64,000 bases of DNA from Forficula auricularia. Taxonomy: Eukaryota > Arthropoda > Insecta > Dermaptera > Forficulidae. The stretch is from NCBI GenBank assembly GCA_024734495.1, contig JALMQS010000818.1:86846-150845 (forward strand). Direction: 5' to 3'. A program made the translations under genes and the position numbers. Below, piece after piece: positions 1 to 9,489 of the stretch (positions are counted from its first letter, which is position 1; each line of letters begins with the position of its first letter). The notes under the pieces are model-generated. The model was not told the DNA's origin, did not search any database, and saw nothing but the letters and a program-made list of their open reading frames with translations.

Positions 1-1462
1 TATTAATCACATTTCACTTGCAATTTGTAGTTCATATTGACATTAATTCAAAAATAATTCTCATTTAATAGTTGAGGAATAACCATTCTACGTTTGATTT
101 TTGACATTTCGGTTTTTATTGGTAACCATTGCTGAAGACATGGAGGAATCGACTTAAAATCAAAAATAGCCATCGATTCTCATCTAATACTTGAGGAATA
201 ACAATTCTACATTAGGTTTTTGACGTTTCGATTATTATTGGTAACCATTGCTGAAGGCATGGAGGAATCGACTTAAAATCAAAAATAACGATCGATTCAT
301 ATCTAATACTAGAGGAATAACCTTATTGCATTCCATTTTTGATGTTTTGACTATTAATGGCAACCTCTACTGAAAACGTGGAAGAATAGACTTAAAATCA
401 AAAAGACTAAATTCTTTTATGGCAAACAACTCAAGCATGAGTTGTTTACCAAAAAAGATTTTAGTCTTTTTGATTTTAAGTCTATTCTTCCACGTTTTCA
501 GTAGAGGTTGCCATTAATAGTCAAAACATCAAAAATGGAATGCAATAAGGTTATTCCTCTAGTATTAGATATGAATCGATCGTTATTTTTGATTTTAAGT
601 CGATTCCTCCATGTCTTCAGCACTGGTTACCAATAATAATCGAAACGTCAAAAACCTAATGTAGAATTGTTATTCCTCAAGTATTAGATGAGAATCGATG
701 GCTATTTTTGATTTTAAGTCGATTCCTCCATGTCTTCAGCAATGGTTATCAATAAAAACCGAAACCTCAAAAATCAATATAAAATGGTTATTCCTCAAGT
801 ACTAGATGAGAATCAATCGCTATTTTTGGTTTAAAGTCGATACCTCTATGTCTTCAGCAATGGTTACCAATTAAAACCGAAACGTCAAAAATCCAATATA
901 GAATGGTTATTTCTCAAGTATTTGATGAGACTCAATCGCTATTTTTGGTTTAAAGTCGATTCCTCTATGTCTTCAGAAATGGTGACCAATAAAAACCGAA
1001 ACGTCAAAAATCCAATATAGAATGGTTATTCCTCAAGTACTATATGAGAATCAATCGCTATTTTTGGATTAAAGTCGATTCCTCTATGTCTTCAGCAATG
1101 GTTACCAATAAAAACCGAAACGTCAAAAATCCAATATAGAATGGTTATTCCTCAAGTATTTGATGAGAATCAATCGCTATTTTTGGTTTAAAGTCGATTT
1201 CTCTATGTCTTCAGCAATGGTCACCAATAAATACCGAAACGTCAAAAATCCAATATAGAATGGTTATTCCTCAAGTATTTGATGAGAATCAATCGCTATT
1301 TTTGGTTTAAAGTCGATTCATCTATGTCCTCAGCAATGGTCACCAATAAAAACCGAAACGTCAAAAATCCAATATAGAATGGTTATTCCTCAAGTATTTG
1401 ATGAGAATCAATCGCTATTTTTGGTTTAAAGTCGGTTCCTCTATGTCTTCTGCAAAGGTAAG
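1..1462. repeat. Palindromic 119-bp tandem satellite
   Basis: The block from about 900 to 1462 is a head-to-tail array with a period of 119 bp: the same GAATGGTTAT anchor recurs at 901, 1020, 1139, 1258 and 1377. The left 427 bases are the same repeat on the opposite strand. The array is therefore folded on itself around 435, with arms of about 1-427 and 444-870. The inner repeats differ slightly from the outer ones. No coding potential is seen. The array is cut by the left window edge. Confidence 0.9.
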
Positions 1463-1927
1463 GGATAAGAAAACAACGCAGTTGCTATGGTTACTTATAA
1501 AATTTCCTCCCAAATTTTTAGCATTTCACAGAGAGAAGCCTATCCATTCTTATTTAAGCAAGGCTAAATGAGCTATATTAAAAGGTTCAAATGAATAAAT
1601 TTTAAAGAATTAAAAAAATTAAAAAAGTACTCTCTTACTCTAGAGTAAAGTACTTTAAAATATAATTTTACTAAAAACTTTATTTATCCTTTTTTGTGGT
1701 CCCCAAGGTACTTAATTAGGATATTAAATTTCATCAAAATTGGTTAAGTCATTTTCAAGATATTTAGAAAAAACTAAAAAAGTACTGAAATAAAGTACTA
1801 ATGTTTGTGGGTCGATATGTACCAAAATCTAATCAGCGCTTCATTTTGTTCAAAGAATGCTAGGTTTTCAATTTCATTTCAATCGGTGCAACGGTGTGGA
1901 AAAAATCGTGGGCCAAAAAAACGATAA
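1463..1927. other. AT-rich DNA without a recognised gene
   Basis: No exon-like reading frame was found. Several AAAAAGTACT-type words recur around 1620-1800, which suggests an old repeat, but no ends were identified. Confidence 0.4.
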
Positions 1928-1966
1928 CATACATCCATCCATACATACATACATACATACATCCGC
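1928..1966. repeat. CATA microsatellite
   Basis: A run of CATA/CATC tetranucleotides, slightly interrupted at its left end. Confidence 0.9.
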
Positions 1967-1979
1967 ACGCACTAAATGA

Positions 1980-2400
1980 AAAAATGGCACTTTTTGGCCT
2001 CTCGACGAGACCCCATGTAATTTTTGGCAAAACCGTCACGTGCTAAAATTCAACCTAATTGAATACTACAATTTGTGACTTTAATTTAGTCCATGGGTTC
2101 CGTAGTCTTTACCTGAGGACCCTTTGAAGCCACGCTTGCCCCGAGAGCGATTGCAATACTTTACCCATGCTTTGCATTGGATAAAGTAAAAATCGCACTT
2201 TTTGAGCCCCTCGACGAGACCACCATGTAATTTTTGGCAAAACATGTCACGTGCTAAAATTCAACCTAATTGAATACTACAATTTGTGACTTTAATTGAG
2301 TCCATGGGTTCCGTAGTCTTTACCTGAGGACCCTTTGAATTCGCGCTTGCCGCCAGACCGATTACAATACTTTCCCCATGCTTCGCATTGGATAAAGTAA
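1980..2400 (+). repeat. Two-copy tandem duplication, unit about 210 bp
   Basis: Copy one (1980-2187) and copy two (2188-2400) both begin with a GCACTTTTTG-type block followed by CTCGACGAGACC. Both end in GCATTGGATAAAGTAA. They differ at scattered positions, so the duplication is not very recent. Confidence 0.8.
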
Positions 2401-2589
2401 AAAACTAAATCCTTAATTATTCACTATTTAAAAAAAATATCCTTATAATTTGTTTAAATGACGAATAATTTTTGAAATTATAGCTACTTAACTTAAATGT
2501 TTGTAGTGGGCAGCACTAGCCAACAACCCTCCTCTATATGTTTATAACAATATTTTTTCTTAATTATATAATAACTTATACTTAATTTC

Positions 2590-3133
2590 CAACACATACC
2601 TATATATATATATTATATAAAGTTGGACTCTTTTCTTACCACATTGTTATAAAAAACTAAACCAACACATTAAACAATAACTAATACATTTTTAAGAAAA
2701 TTTTAATTGATAGTTACAACACAGTTTCTGAGATAATAATTAATAAATAATGAAAAATGTATAATGAAAAATTTACTCTAAAAACAACCTGGCAACAACG
2801 CGTTTATTTAACCCAAAAAGTGGGTTAATTTTAGTAATTTTTTTGACAATTTTTCGCTTCAGTCGTTGTCGCAACAGCTTTCAATTGCTTATTTAGAACT
2901 TTTTTGTTTTATAAATCTCCCTTTATTATAATGTACTTTATCTGAAATTTCTATGATAAAATATATACAAGCTCGGACAGTGTTGCCAGATTTGTCAAAC
3001 GAGCACGAGATTGGCTAGTAGAGGTACATAAACAGCAAAAAGTTTTGGGCTTATGAATTATGAATCCTTAATAGCTGTTCTATACTCTAGAATTAACTTT
3101 TTGCTAGTAATTGTCGCCAAACAACTACCTTAA
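2590..3133. mobile_element. Copy of a TIR element ending CAACTACCTTAA
   Basis: This stretch matches 42048-42762 and the flanks of 31409-33089. Shared blocks include AACAATAACTAATACATTT, GACAGTGTTGCCAGATTTG and TAAACAGCAAAAAGTTTTG. It ends in AACAACTACCTTAA, the inverted terminus seen complete at 42 kb. The left end has not been located. No transposase is encoded. Confidence 0.7.
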
Positions 3134-3136
3134 AGT

Positions 3137-5038
3137 AATGCTTTGAGATAGATGTCTCGTAGAGCAGATACAAAAAATATAGAACAAATGATTAGTAGAA
3201 GAAAGCTCTCTCAGTAGATGATCTGTATAACTAAACAAAACCAACACCCCCAACCCAAAAAGAGCAGCTCAGAGCCGAGCACCAGCAGGCGAATCAACCA
3301 GTGACACTTGCATCTAGTTAGAAATACTTGATCTGTTATTTCTCATGGGTTCAAATACCCGATTGGGGCTAAAATAGAGAATAGAGCTCGTGACGTCAGA
3401 TGGCAAATGCGAATTATTTTTTTGTGCAAGGCGACTGCCTGCCAATTTTCACTTATTGAACTAGATCTCGGTTTGATTAGAAAAAAATTCAGGTGTGTTC
3501 TTAAGACCACACTACAGAAATTAAGAAGTATTTAGTTAGGCTCGGCTCTTAGGTTGGCTAACCGCCTAAAAAACCAGCCCGAAGTCGAGTCCTATCAGAA
3601 TGATCGAACCAAACTGATGAATATACCTACTGTTACTGGCCGTCGCCCCTAACACCTACCCTAACCGAACAGGACAAGACTTTCACATATTCAAATTTTC
3701 GAACATTGTGGCAGTGTTTCCACACACATAATTTTAATTTAAGCCATTTATAAACCACGTTTGACGTCTGGGGGTTTTATATTGCACTTTTATCTCCGAT
3801 TGGATTTATATGTAAGTAAGTTCTTTTTTTCGTATTATCACATAAGTCACACAAAAAAACGAATCTTTCGTATAAAATAACAAATATTTTTTTATCATAG
3901 GGTGTGAGGTATCCCTGTATATTCTAGTTAAGTAGAATTAAGTTTAATTTTTTTAAATTTATTTCGCTTTAAAATGACAGTATGAGAGAAATCCAAACCG
4001 ACTGTTTTTAGGTAATATTTGTACCTATCAAAGTTTAAAAAAGGCTTAAATTAAAATTATAAAAACATTCCAAAATATCCTTTATTATTTCTTTATCAAT
4101 GATAGATAAGAATGAATTTGATATTTCAAGTATTTTGGAAGTTTTAAGATATGAAACCCTCAGAATGTGATCCCATTCGCATTTGGCATGCTTATTTCTA
4201 ATTCAATGTTTCCCACTTCTCTTCCGACTAACTGCAGTGCCCTCCAGGGGCTGCAACTTAGATAGGGAAATCGGTTCCAATTTTCGTTTCCCACAGGCGC
4301 AAGTTGCCAACATATTTTCTCCAAAAAATAAAATAGTCATATTCTAAAATATATAGTTTTCTTTTTTGTTAAGAAGAATGGTGTATTTTTGTGAAAACTA
4401 CTTAGAATTTTATATTTTTTAAAATTTTTATTTTTTATTTTTAATTTTTTGAATTTTCTTTCTTTATTTTATTATGAATTTTTCTGTTATTAAGTTGGCT
4501 AAGATCTGTCACTCTCAGTTTCTTTTCTGACGTTTTAGAAACAATCTAAAAATCATATTAATTATTAAAAAATTGTTAATTGATAATAAATAAGATAAGA
4601 ACATTCCAAAAGGTAATTTTGTCATTTCTCTCAATTGATTTCATTTTATTTTAATTAAAAATAACTTCTACTATCTTTTACTTTCAATTGTTCAACTGTT
4701 TTTATTAATACTTCTATAACTCATTTCCATAACTATTTCCTGCTTTATTAGACCTATTATCCTAATCCTTAATACTTGTAAAAATTTATTTTTCGGTATA
4801 TAATTATTTCCACGGTGTTCCTGGCCAAACTTCTTCAATACCTTCTCCTGGTTTTCGCTGAGTAATGGATTGGTTAATATAAGATACTAATATTATGTAG
4901 ATTTAAAACTTTTTAACAAATATTAATTTTCTTGCTTTTTTAGGCCCGTCGCCGCTGCTTTTTATTTAATGGAGACTGGCCTTATTATTGCTATTATCTT
5001 ATATTATTTAATCCATTAGCCAAAGTTGAAGAATCAAC
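3137..5038. other. Unassigned intergenic DNA
   Basis: I see no exon of a recognised gene. Around 3260-3390 there is a tRNA-like B-box (GGGTTCAAATACCC), and around 3540-3600 a second weak one, so decayed tRNA-derived SINEs are possible. The rest is AT-rich with homopolymer runs. Confidence 0.4.
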
Positions 5039-5272
5039 TATAATTTCTTGATAAATAAATAGAAACAAAGAGGTTGTCCTCTGCTTGATGCAAATAAACA
5101 TGCACATAGATAGATACATATATATACACAGATATATATATATATATATATATATATAGTATATGTGTATGTTTATTTGCATTAAGCAGAGGACAACCTC
5201 TTTATTTCTCTTTATAATTCAACAACTCTGCTACTCTCGGCAAAATAAAAACTTTTCAATTATAATTTCTTG
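5039..5272. mobile_element. Foldback retroelement lacking the ribozyme core
   Basis: An inverted pair of arms carries AGAGGTTGTCCTCTGCTTGATGC-type sequence around a TA-rich centre (5126-5158). It is followed by a tail with CTCTGCTACTCTCGGCAAAA. Direct repeats of 12 bp, TATAATTTCTTG, flank it at 5039-5050 and 5261-5272. The arms and tail match the element at 30044-30431, but the central hammerhead-bearing part is missing, so it looks internally deleted. Confidence 0.8.
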
Positions 5273-6600
5273 TTATGTTTCTTTAATATATAGGTATATA
5301 TTTTTTTCAGATATCCAGCAAGACATCATGACAAGATTTTTTTTAATTTGTTATAAATGTTTTTTTTTCAATTTGTTAAAATTTTGTATCTGAATTTTAT
5401 ATTAAAATAATAAAAATAATTACATTTATTTATAGTTTTATTTCATATCTCCCTTTTCTCCTAATTTTATTTTAAGAAATAGTTATTTTTCTAATTTTTA
5501 AATTACTCAAAAAAATAATTGCATTCTGGATTGCTATTCCTAATAATAAAAATACTATTAATAATAATAATCGACGGCCCTGGATTCCTAACACTAATGC
5601 TATTTCCCGCCTTTTTCTTTCCCGACTAATGGCTGTCGGCATGTGACGTCACCATAAAAATTGGAACCGCCTTTTAACATTGAGTTGCACCTCTCTATAC
5701 TCTCTGGTGCCCTCTAAGATCTAGGCGAAACTCAGGGAGATAGGGAGTGCCTGTAAGTTAGAACTTAGGCAAGGAAATTGTTTCCTGAAACGGGGGGAAG
5801 AAGAAGCTCGACCGCCATCTTGCATAGTTCAAAACATTGCCAAACAACGTTATCAAATGAGAAATACATATTTAACAAAAAGCTAATACTCTCATATAAG
5901 CATGTTTTTGTTTAATATAAAATACAGTATATGTTCCTATGACTATTTTGTGTATATTCATCTTAATTTAATGTTAAATAATTTTAATAATTAATAATTT
6001 TGATTAATTTCAATTTTCTCTAGATATCTGTAAAAATCAAAAAACTATAATTTAAAATAGTTCATTTATTAGTTTTTTTATTTAGGTGACCTTATAATTT
6101 TGAAAATCGAAGGTAAAATGATATATATTTTAGTATAGGACCATATGGAAATCTCAATGTTTTGAAAGATCCAAGATGGCGGACTGTGAGTCAGCGATGA
6201 CGTAGGCAGGCGACACTTTTCTAGCCATACATGCTCTCTCTCCCTATCTCCCTGGCGAAACTCTTTGCTCACTTCACTTGTCAATTTTTGACACCTGTCT
6301 TGTGCAAAGCTGGTGCAAAGAGTATCAGAGAGTCTTGTTCCATAGATAAGACAATATAGAATTGTGTTCTTTAATCTATGGCCTTTTTCTTAAAAAAGTA
6401 AAAATAATAATATTCTCTGAAAATAAGGGATTTATTTATAATGTTTACTTCATTAAACCATTGAAAATAAACTCCAATATATTGCTTGGAATCTCAATTT
6501 CTTTCACTCTCTCTCATATATACATATGTTTATGTGTTTATAAATAATAAATATTCGTCGAAATACAAATCACATTAAAATATGATTTATCAAATAAAGA
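5273..6600. other. Unassigned DNA, possibly a TIR element
   Basis: No coding exon is recognised. CCGCCATCTTG near 5811 and its complement near 6172, together with AGGGAGATAGGGAG near 5734 and its complement near 6241, form imperfect inverted repeats. A decayed DNA transposon of about 5640-6260 is therefore possible. Confidence 0.35.
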
Positions 6601-6712
6601 ATATAGAATGGAAATTTGGAGGTATTCATTTTTCTACTATAAATGTAAAACAGTCGTTAATAATAATTTTTTCTTGAAGGAGAAAATAAAAAGTGTTTCT
6701 TCTGCTGGAATT

Positions 6713-6783
6713 ATCAATTTTATTTATAACGAGACTATAGTTTCGAGGGCTTTGCCCTCTTCATCAGATCTATTACAATTGAT
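6713..6783 (-). ncRNA. Hammerhead-type ribozyme motif, left arm
   Basis: On the minus strand the order is: stem I distal AATCAATT, core CTGATGA (6761-6767), stem II GAGGGC/GCCCTC with an AAA loop, GAAAC (6740-6744), TATAG, then cleavage triplet GTC (6733-6735), and AATTGAT to close distal stem I. An extra T precedes the core compared with sister copies and may weaken proximal stem I. Confidence 0.75.
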
Positions 6784-6831
6784 TCACAAGAATTAGTGTA
6801 TGAAAAAAAATACATACTTTAATTCATGCGA

Positions 6832-6900
6832 ATCAATTGTAATAGACTGATGAAAGAGCAAAACCCTCGAAACTATAGTCTCGTTATAAATAAAATTGAT
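6832..6900 (+). ncRNA. Hammerhead-type ribozyme motif, right arm
   Basis: The core CTGATGA is at 6847-6853, GAAAC at 6869-6873 and GTC at 6878-6880. Stem III is the self-complementary ACTATAGT. The outer part of stem I, ATCAATT/AATTGAT, pairs over 7 bp; inside it are an internal loop and GA/TC next to the core. Stem II is shortened to GAG/CTC relative to sister copies, so this copy has probably decayed. Confidence 0.75.
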
Positions 6901-6994
6901 AATTCAGCAGAAGACACACTCTTATTGTCTCCTTCAAAATATAAAAATTCTGCTACCCTCGGCACAAAAACTTTCAATTTAATAATTTTTTCAG

Positions 6995-7170
6995 TTACAG
7001 CAGCTAGTAGCGAAAGCAATCAAGTTGGATCTACATATCTTCATCTTACTTTCTCAGTAAAAAATAAAGAAACAGAAAAAGATGTTTTTTTAGAAATGAC
7101 TCTACCACAATTTTATTCATTTCTTCATGAATTAGAAAAAACTAAAGAAAGTCTTAATTATCTAGTTTAG
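6995..7170 (+). CDS. COMMD7: COMM domain protein 7, terminal exon
   Basis: COMMD7 is a small COMM-domain protein; the family takes part in the Commander endosomal recycling complex and in NF-kappaB control. This exon encodes the C-terminal half of the COMM domain: VTAASSES, a beta-strand block ending KNKETEKDVFLEMTLPQFYS, then FLHELEKTKESLNYL and the TAG stop. The LTLPQFYSFLHE-type signature is what identifies COMMD7. The acceptor is TTTTTTCAG at 6986-6994; the first codon is split, with one base coming from the previous exon. Upstream exons were searched for in 1-6990 and not found, so they are probably beyond the left edge. Confidence 0.85.
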
Positions 7171-7206
7171 TTAAAGTAAATGTATCATATAAACCATTAA
7201 TATTCA

Positions 7207-7212
7207 AATAAA
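7207..7212 (+). terminator. Poly(A) signal AATAAA for COMMD7
   Basis: A canonical AATAAA lies 37 bases after the COMMD7 stop codon in an AT-rich 3' UTR. Confidence 0.6.
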
Positions 7213-7609
7213 TATCATTTTTATTATTTATGAAGAATTTTTATTTTTAAAATTATAATAATTTTATTTGTAATAAAAAAAATTACTTTTTTTCTGACAA
7301 TTTGTTATTACTTTTATATCAGGGTTTCTAAACTTCACGATGCAAAGGTCCACTACAGAATACAGGAGTTGCACTTTTTACGTAAAACATCTTGAATAAA
7401 TAAAACAAAAAAAAACCAGGCCTTGCTGAAAGATTCTTCAAATTATCTAAATAAGCTTGATAGTTGTTTAGTATCTATTTCATATTTGCAATTAGGGTTC
7501 CGTTAAAAAAACAGAACTGGACCACATCAGTATCTTTACAATGTCTAACAGCGCATTGTAGCTTGTAAACTAAGCAAGAGTCAGTGAAACCTCAGTTAAT
7601 GAACACCCT

Positions 7610-8110
7610 AATCGTGGTTCCTAACCTAGGGGTAATTACCCCCGTGGGGGTATAATAGCTATTTGAAGGGAATAATCAGTCTAATTAATATAGTAGCAAA
7701 GAAAATTTTTCTAGTTCTCAAAGTATATTTGTTTTTAATATAGCTTTAGTCGAGGAGTGAACTGCGACCTAAAATCGTGTACACCTACTTTCATTTCCAA
7801 GTAGAAGACAATAAAATACAATAGATTATCTAATGAATTTCAAAATAATTCCAAAGACGGTGTTCTAATCGCGGTTCACCCCTCGGCTTTAGTAAATTTT
7901 CATATTTGAATAGTAATTACACCATCAAAGTTCTACAAATTTTAACTGAAAAACATTCAGAATTTTCAGTAGAAAAACATGGAAAACAGTCAATAATCCT
8001 AATATCTTTTTAGTTTTATTTCCTCATATTTTTTTTAACAAGGGGTAAAGACAGACATGGGTTGCTTGATCATAGGGTTGACATAACTGAAAAGGTTAAG
8101 AAACATTCCC
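7610..8110. mobile_element. Decayed hAT-like element
   Basis: GGTTCCTAACCTAGGGG near 7616 and AAAAGGTTAAGAAAC near 8090 resemble the inverted CAGTGGTTCCCAACCT ends of the hAT element at 35618. No transposase frame is recognisable, and a second small element (7751-7885) sits within it. Confidence 0.4.
7751..7885. mobile_element. Short TIR element, GTGAAC..CGCGGTTCAC ends
   Basis: The left end GAGGAGTGAACTGCGACC and right end TCGCGGTTCACCCCTCG are inverted repeats. The same ends bound 28725-28895, and both interiors contain CACCTACTTYC and TTCCAAGTA words. Confidence 0.6.
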
Positions 8111-8559
8111 TAATCGGTTAACGAACTTTTATTTTCCAAAATTTTTATCTCGGATGACGACCGAAATTACAGACCGGTTTTTTGCGTTGTTTTATTTTTT
8201 TGGTAAACATTGCTTTTACACGATTTACTAAAACATAACTTCTTGTTCAAATTGGAAACAAATAAAACTAATTCATCTATTTGTTAATCCCTATGAGAAC
8301 TAACTCATTCATCAAACAGTTTATCCCTATGACTTCTAGAGAATGAATTCCCTCTTTAATTTCTTAAACACACAAATTCAGAAATACCTACCACTCCAAT
8401 CCTAATAATCTTATTTTTTTAGGAATGCAACTTATATGGTCTTATAGGTTTTGTTCTAATGATCAATAATTGTTCTAAAAACGTGGAGGGTAATATTATC
8501 TGTGTAATAATGGGAGGACAAATTTCAAGGAAAATAACATAGCCAGTACAGGCACAAGC

Positions 8560-8960
8560 CTAGATAATTTTTCTCATCACCTGCTTTCGATTCGCGATTG
8601 AATCAAATACAGGAAACTTATGATTAATTAATAGCAAACACCTAAAACATGTGTTAACAAATCGAGCGAGCTGGACTGGGAGATTGAATATATAATATCT
8701 CAGATTACAAATTCATTTGGTGATCCATATCAGTGTTTGATATAAAAGAGCGAGCTAAACGCCAAATGATGCTGGATTATAGCTAGATGGATCATATCTT
8801 TTTCATTCTCTTGTTCCAGACTTAAGACTCAGCAGACTCTAATAGCCTCAACCAGCAGTAGTCTCGCGATATATATCTTGTTTAAAAAACGCGATCAAAA
8901 ACTATTCTCGTTAATATGTTAATTATTCTTTGATATATTAATGAGAAAATTATAAATTTA
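8560..8960 (+). repeat. Dispersed repeat, family R3
   Basis: Shared with 29340-29700 (inverted), 29740-30480 (split) and 56030-56760. Marker words are GACTGGGAGATTGAATATATAA, TGATGCTGGATTATAGC and CGCGATATATATCTTG. The function and class of the element are not recognised. Confidence 0.7.
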
Positions 8961-9254
8961 GATAATTTTCGCTAATTTCATCAGATATATCTACTTTTTA
9001 TATATGTTTAACTTCTGCTTAATAATTTTCGCTAATTTCACCAGATAATAATCTACTTTTTATATATATGTTAACTTCTGCCTTTTAATTAAAAAGTGTG
9101 ATGGCTAAAAAAATTGAAAGTAACATATGGACAAAGTCTGAAAAATATTAAGAAATTACTTATAAAAGTTAATAATAATTACTTATTTTTTAATTTTTTT
9201 ATAATATGAGATTTTTTACATAATTTATTGTAAAAGTCAGAAAAATTAATTATA
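8961..9254. other. AT-rich DNA downstream of DSTYK
   Basis: A short local duplication (GATAATTTTCGCTAATTTCA and GCTTAATAATTTTCGC at 8959 and 9017) is the only structure seen. There is no gene. Confidence 0.4.
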
Positions 9255-9260
9255 TTTATT
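9255..9260 (-). terminator. Poly(A) signal AATAAA for DSTYK
   Basis: TTTATT on the plus strand reads AATAAA on the minus strand, about 60 bases beyond the DSTYK stop codon. Confidence 0.55.
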
Positions 9261-9321
9261 TGAATAACAAAACAAAATTATATAGATTACTTCTAAAATG
9301 CAATACTCTTATGGTGAATAT

Positions 9322-9489
9322 TTACATAGTATACATGTTAAGTTTTATGGTTTGTTCATGTCTGATTTCTTCAAGAATTGATAATACACTCCCTAATAAG
9401 GGTCTTTTAAAAGGTTCACCACTCCAGCACTGTTCCATTAAAGACCAGCATTTCTCTTCAAAATTTGGTAAAGCGTTCGGGACGTATTC
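9322..9489 (-). CDS. DSTYK: DSTYK last exon (kinase C-lobe end), frameshifted
   Basis: After the split glycine the frame reads IRPER, then continues as [20 protein letters not shown] and [15 protein letters not shown] in the next frame, to a TAA. There is one extra base in the CGCTTTACC region (TTT where the homologous frame needs TT). Without correction, translation stops ten residues into the exon and loses the last helices of the kinase domain. The acceptor is TTTTATAG. Confidence 0.85.
   Translation of the reverse strand, partial: EYVPNALPNFEEKCWSLMEQCWSGEPFKRPLLGSVLSILEEIRHEQTIKLNMYTM

Larger units (their letters stand above)
6661..6992. mobile_element. Hammerhead foldback retroelement (family E)
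   Basis: A 306-bp element at 6674-6979 is flanked by perfect 13-bp direct repeats TAATAATTTTTTC (6661-6673 and 6980-6992). Its two arms start with TTGAAGGAG and are inverted copies of each other. Each arm carries a hammerhead-like motif. The right end adds the tail CTACCCTCGGCACAAAAAC. The right target copy forms the polypyrimidine tract just before the COMMD7 exon at 6995. Related copies lie at 38.0 and 41.0 kb. Confidence 0.85.

Noticed and set aside
900..1462. Possible hammerhead in the 119-bp satellite (CGAAACGTC in every unit)
   Set aside because: CTGAAGA is on the opposite strand, and the only same-strand candidate (TTGATGA) lacks a stem II next to GAAAC.
3260..3390. tRNA gene (B-box GGGTTCAAATACCC)
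   Set aside because: No cloverleaf or A-box could be fitted; it is more like a decayed SINE.
4994..5393. Small ORFs rich in Ile/Tyr around the TA repeat
   Set aside because: They arise from the TA microsatellite and the arms of a foldback element.
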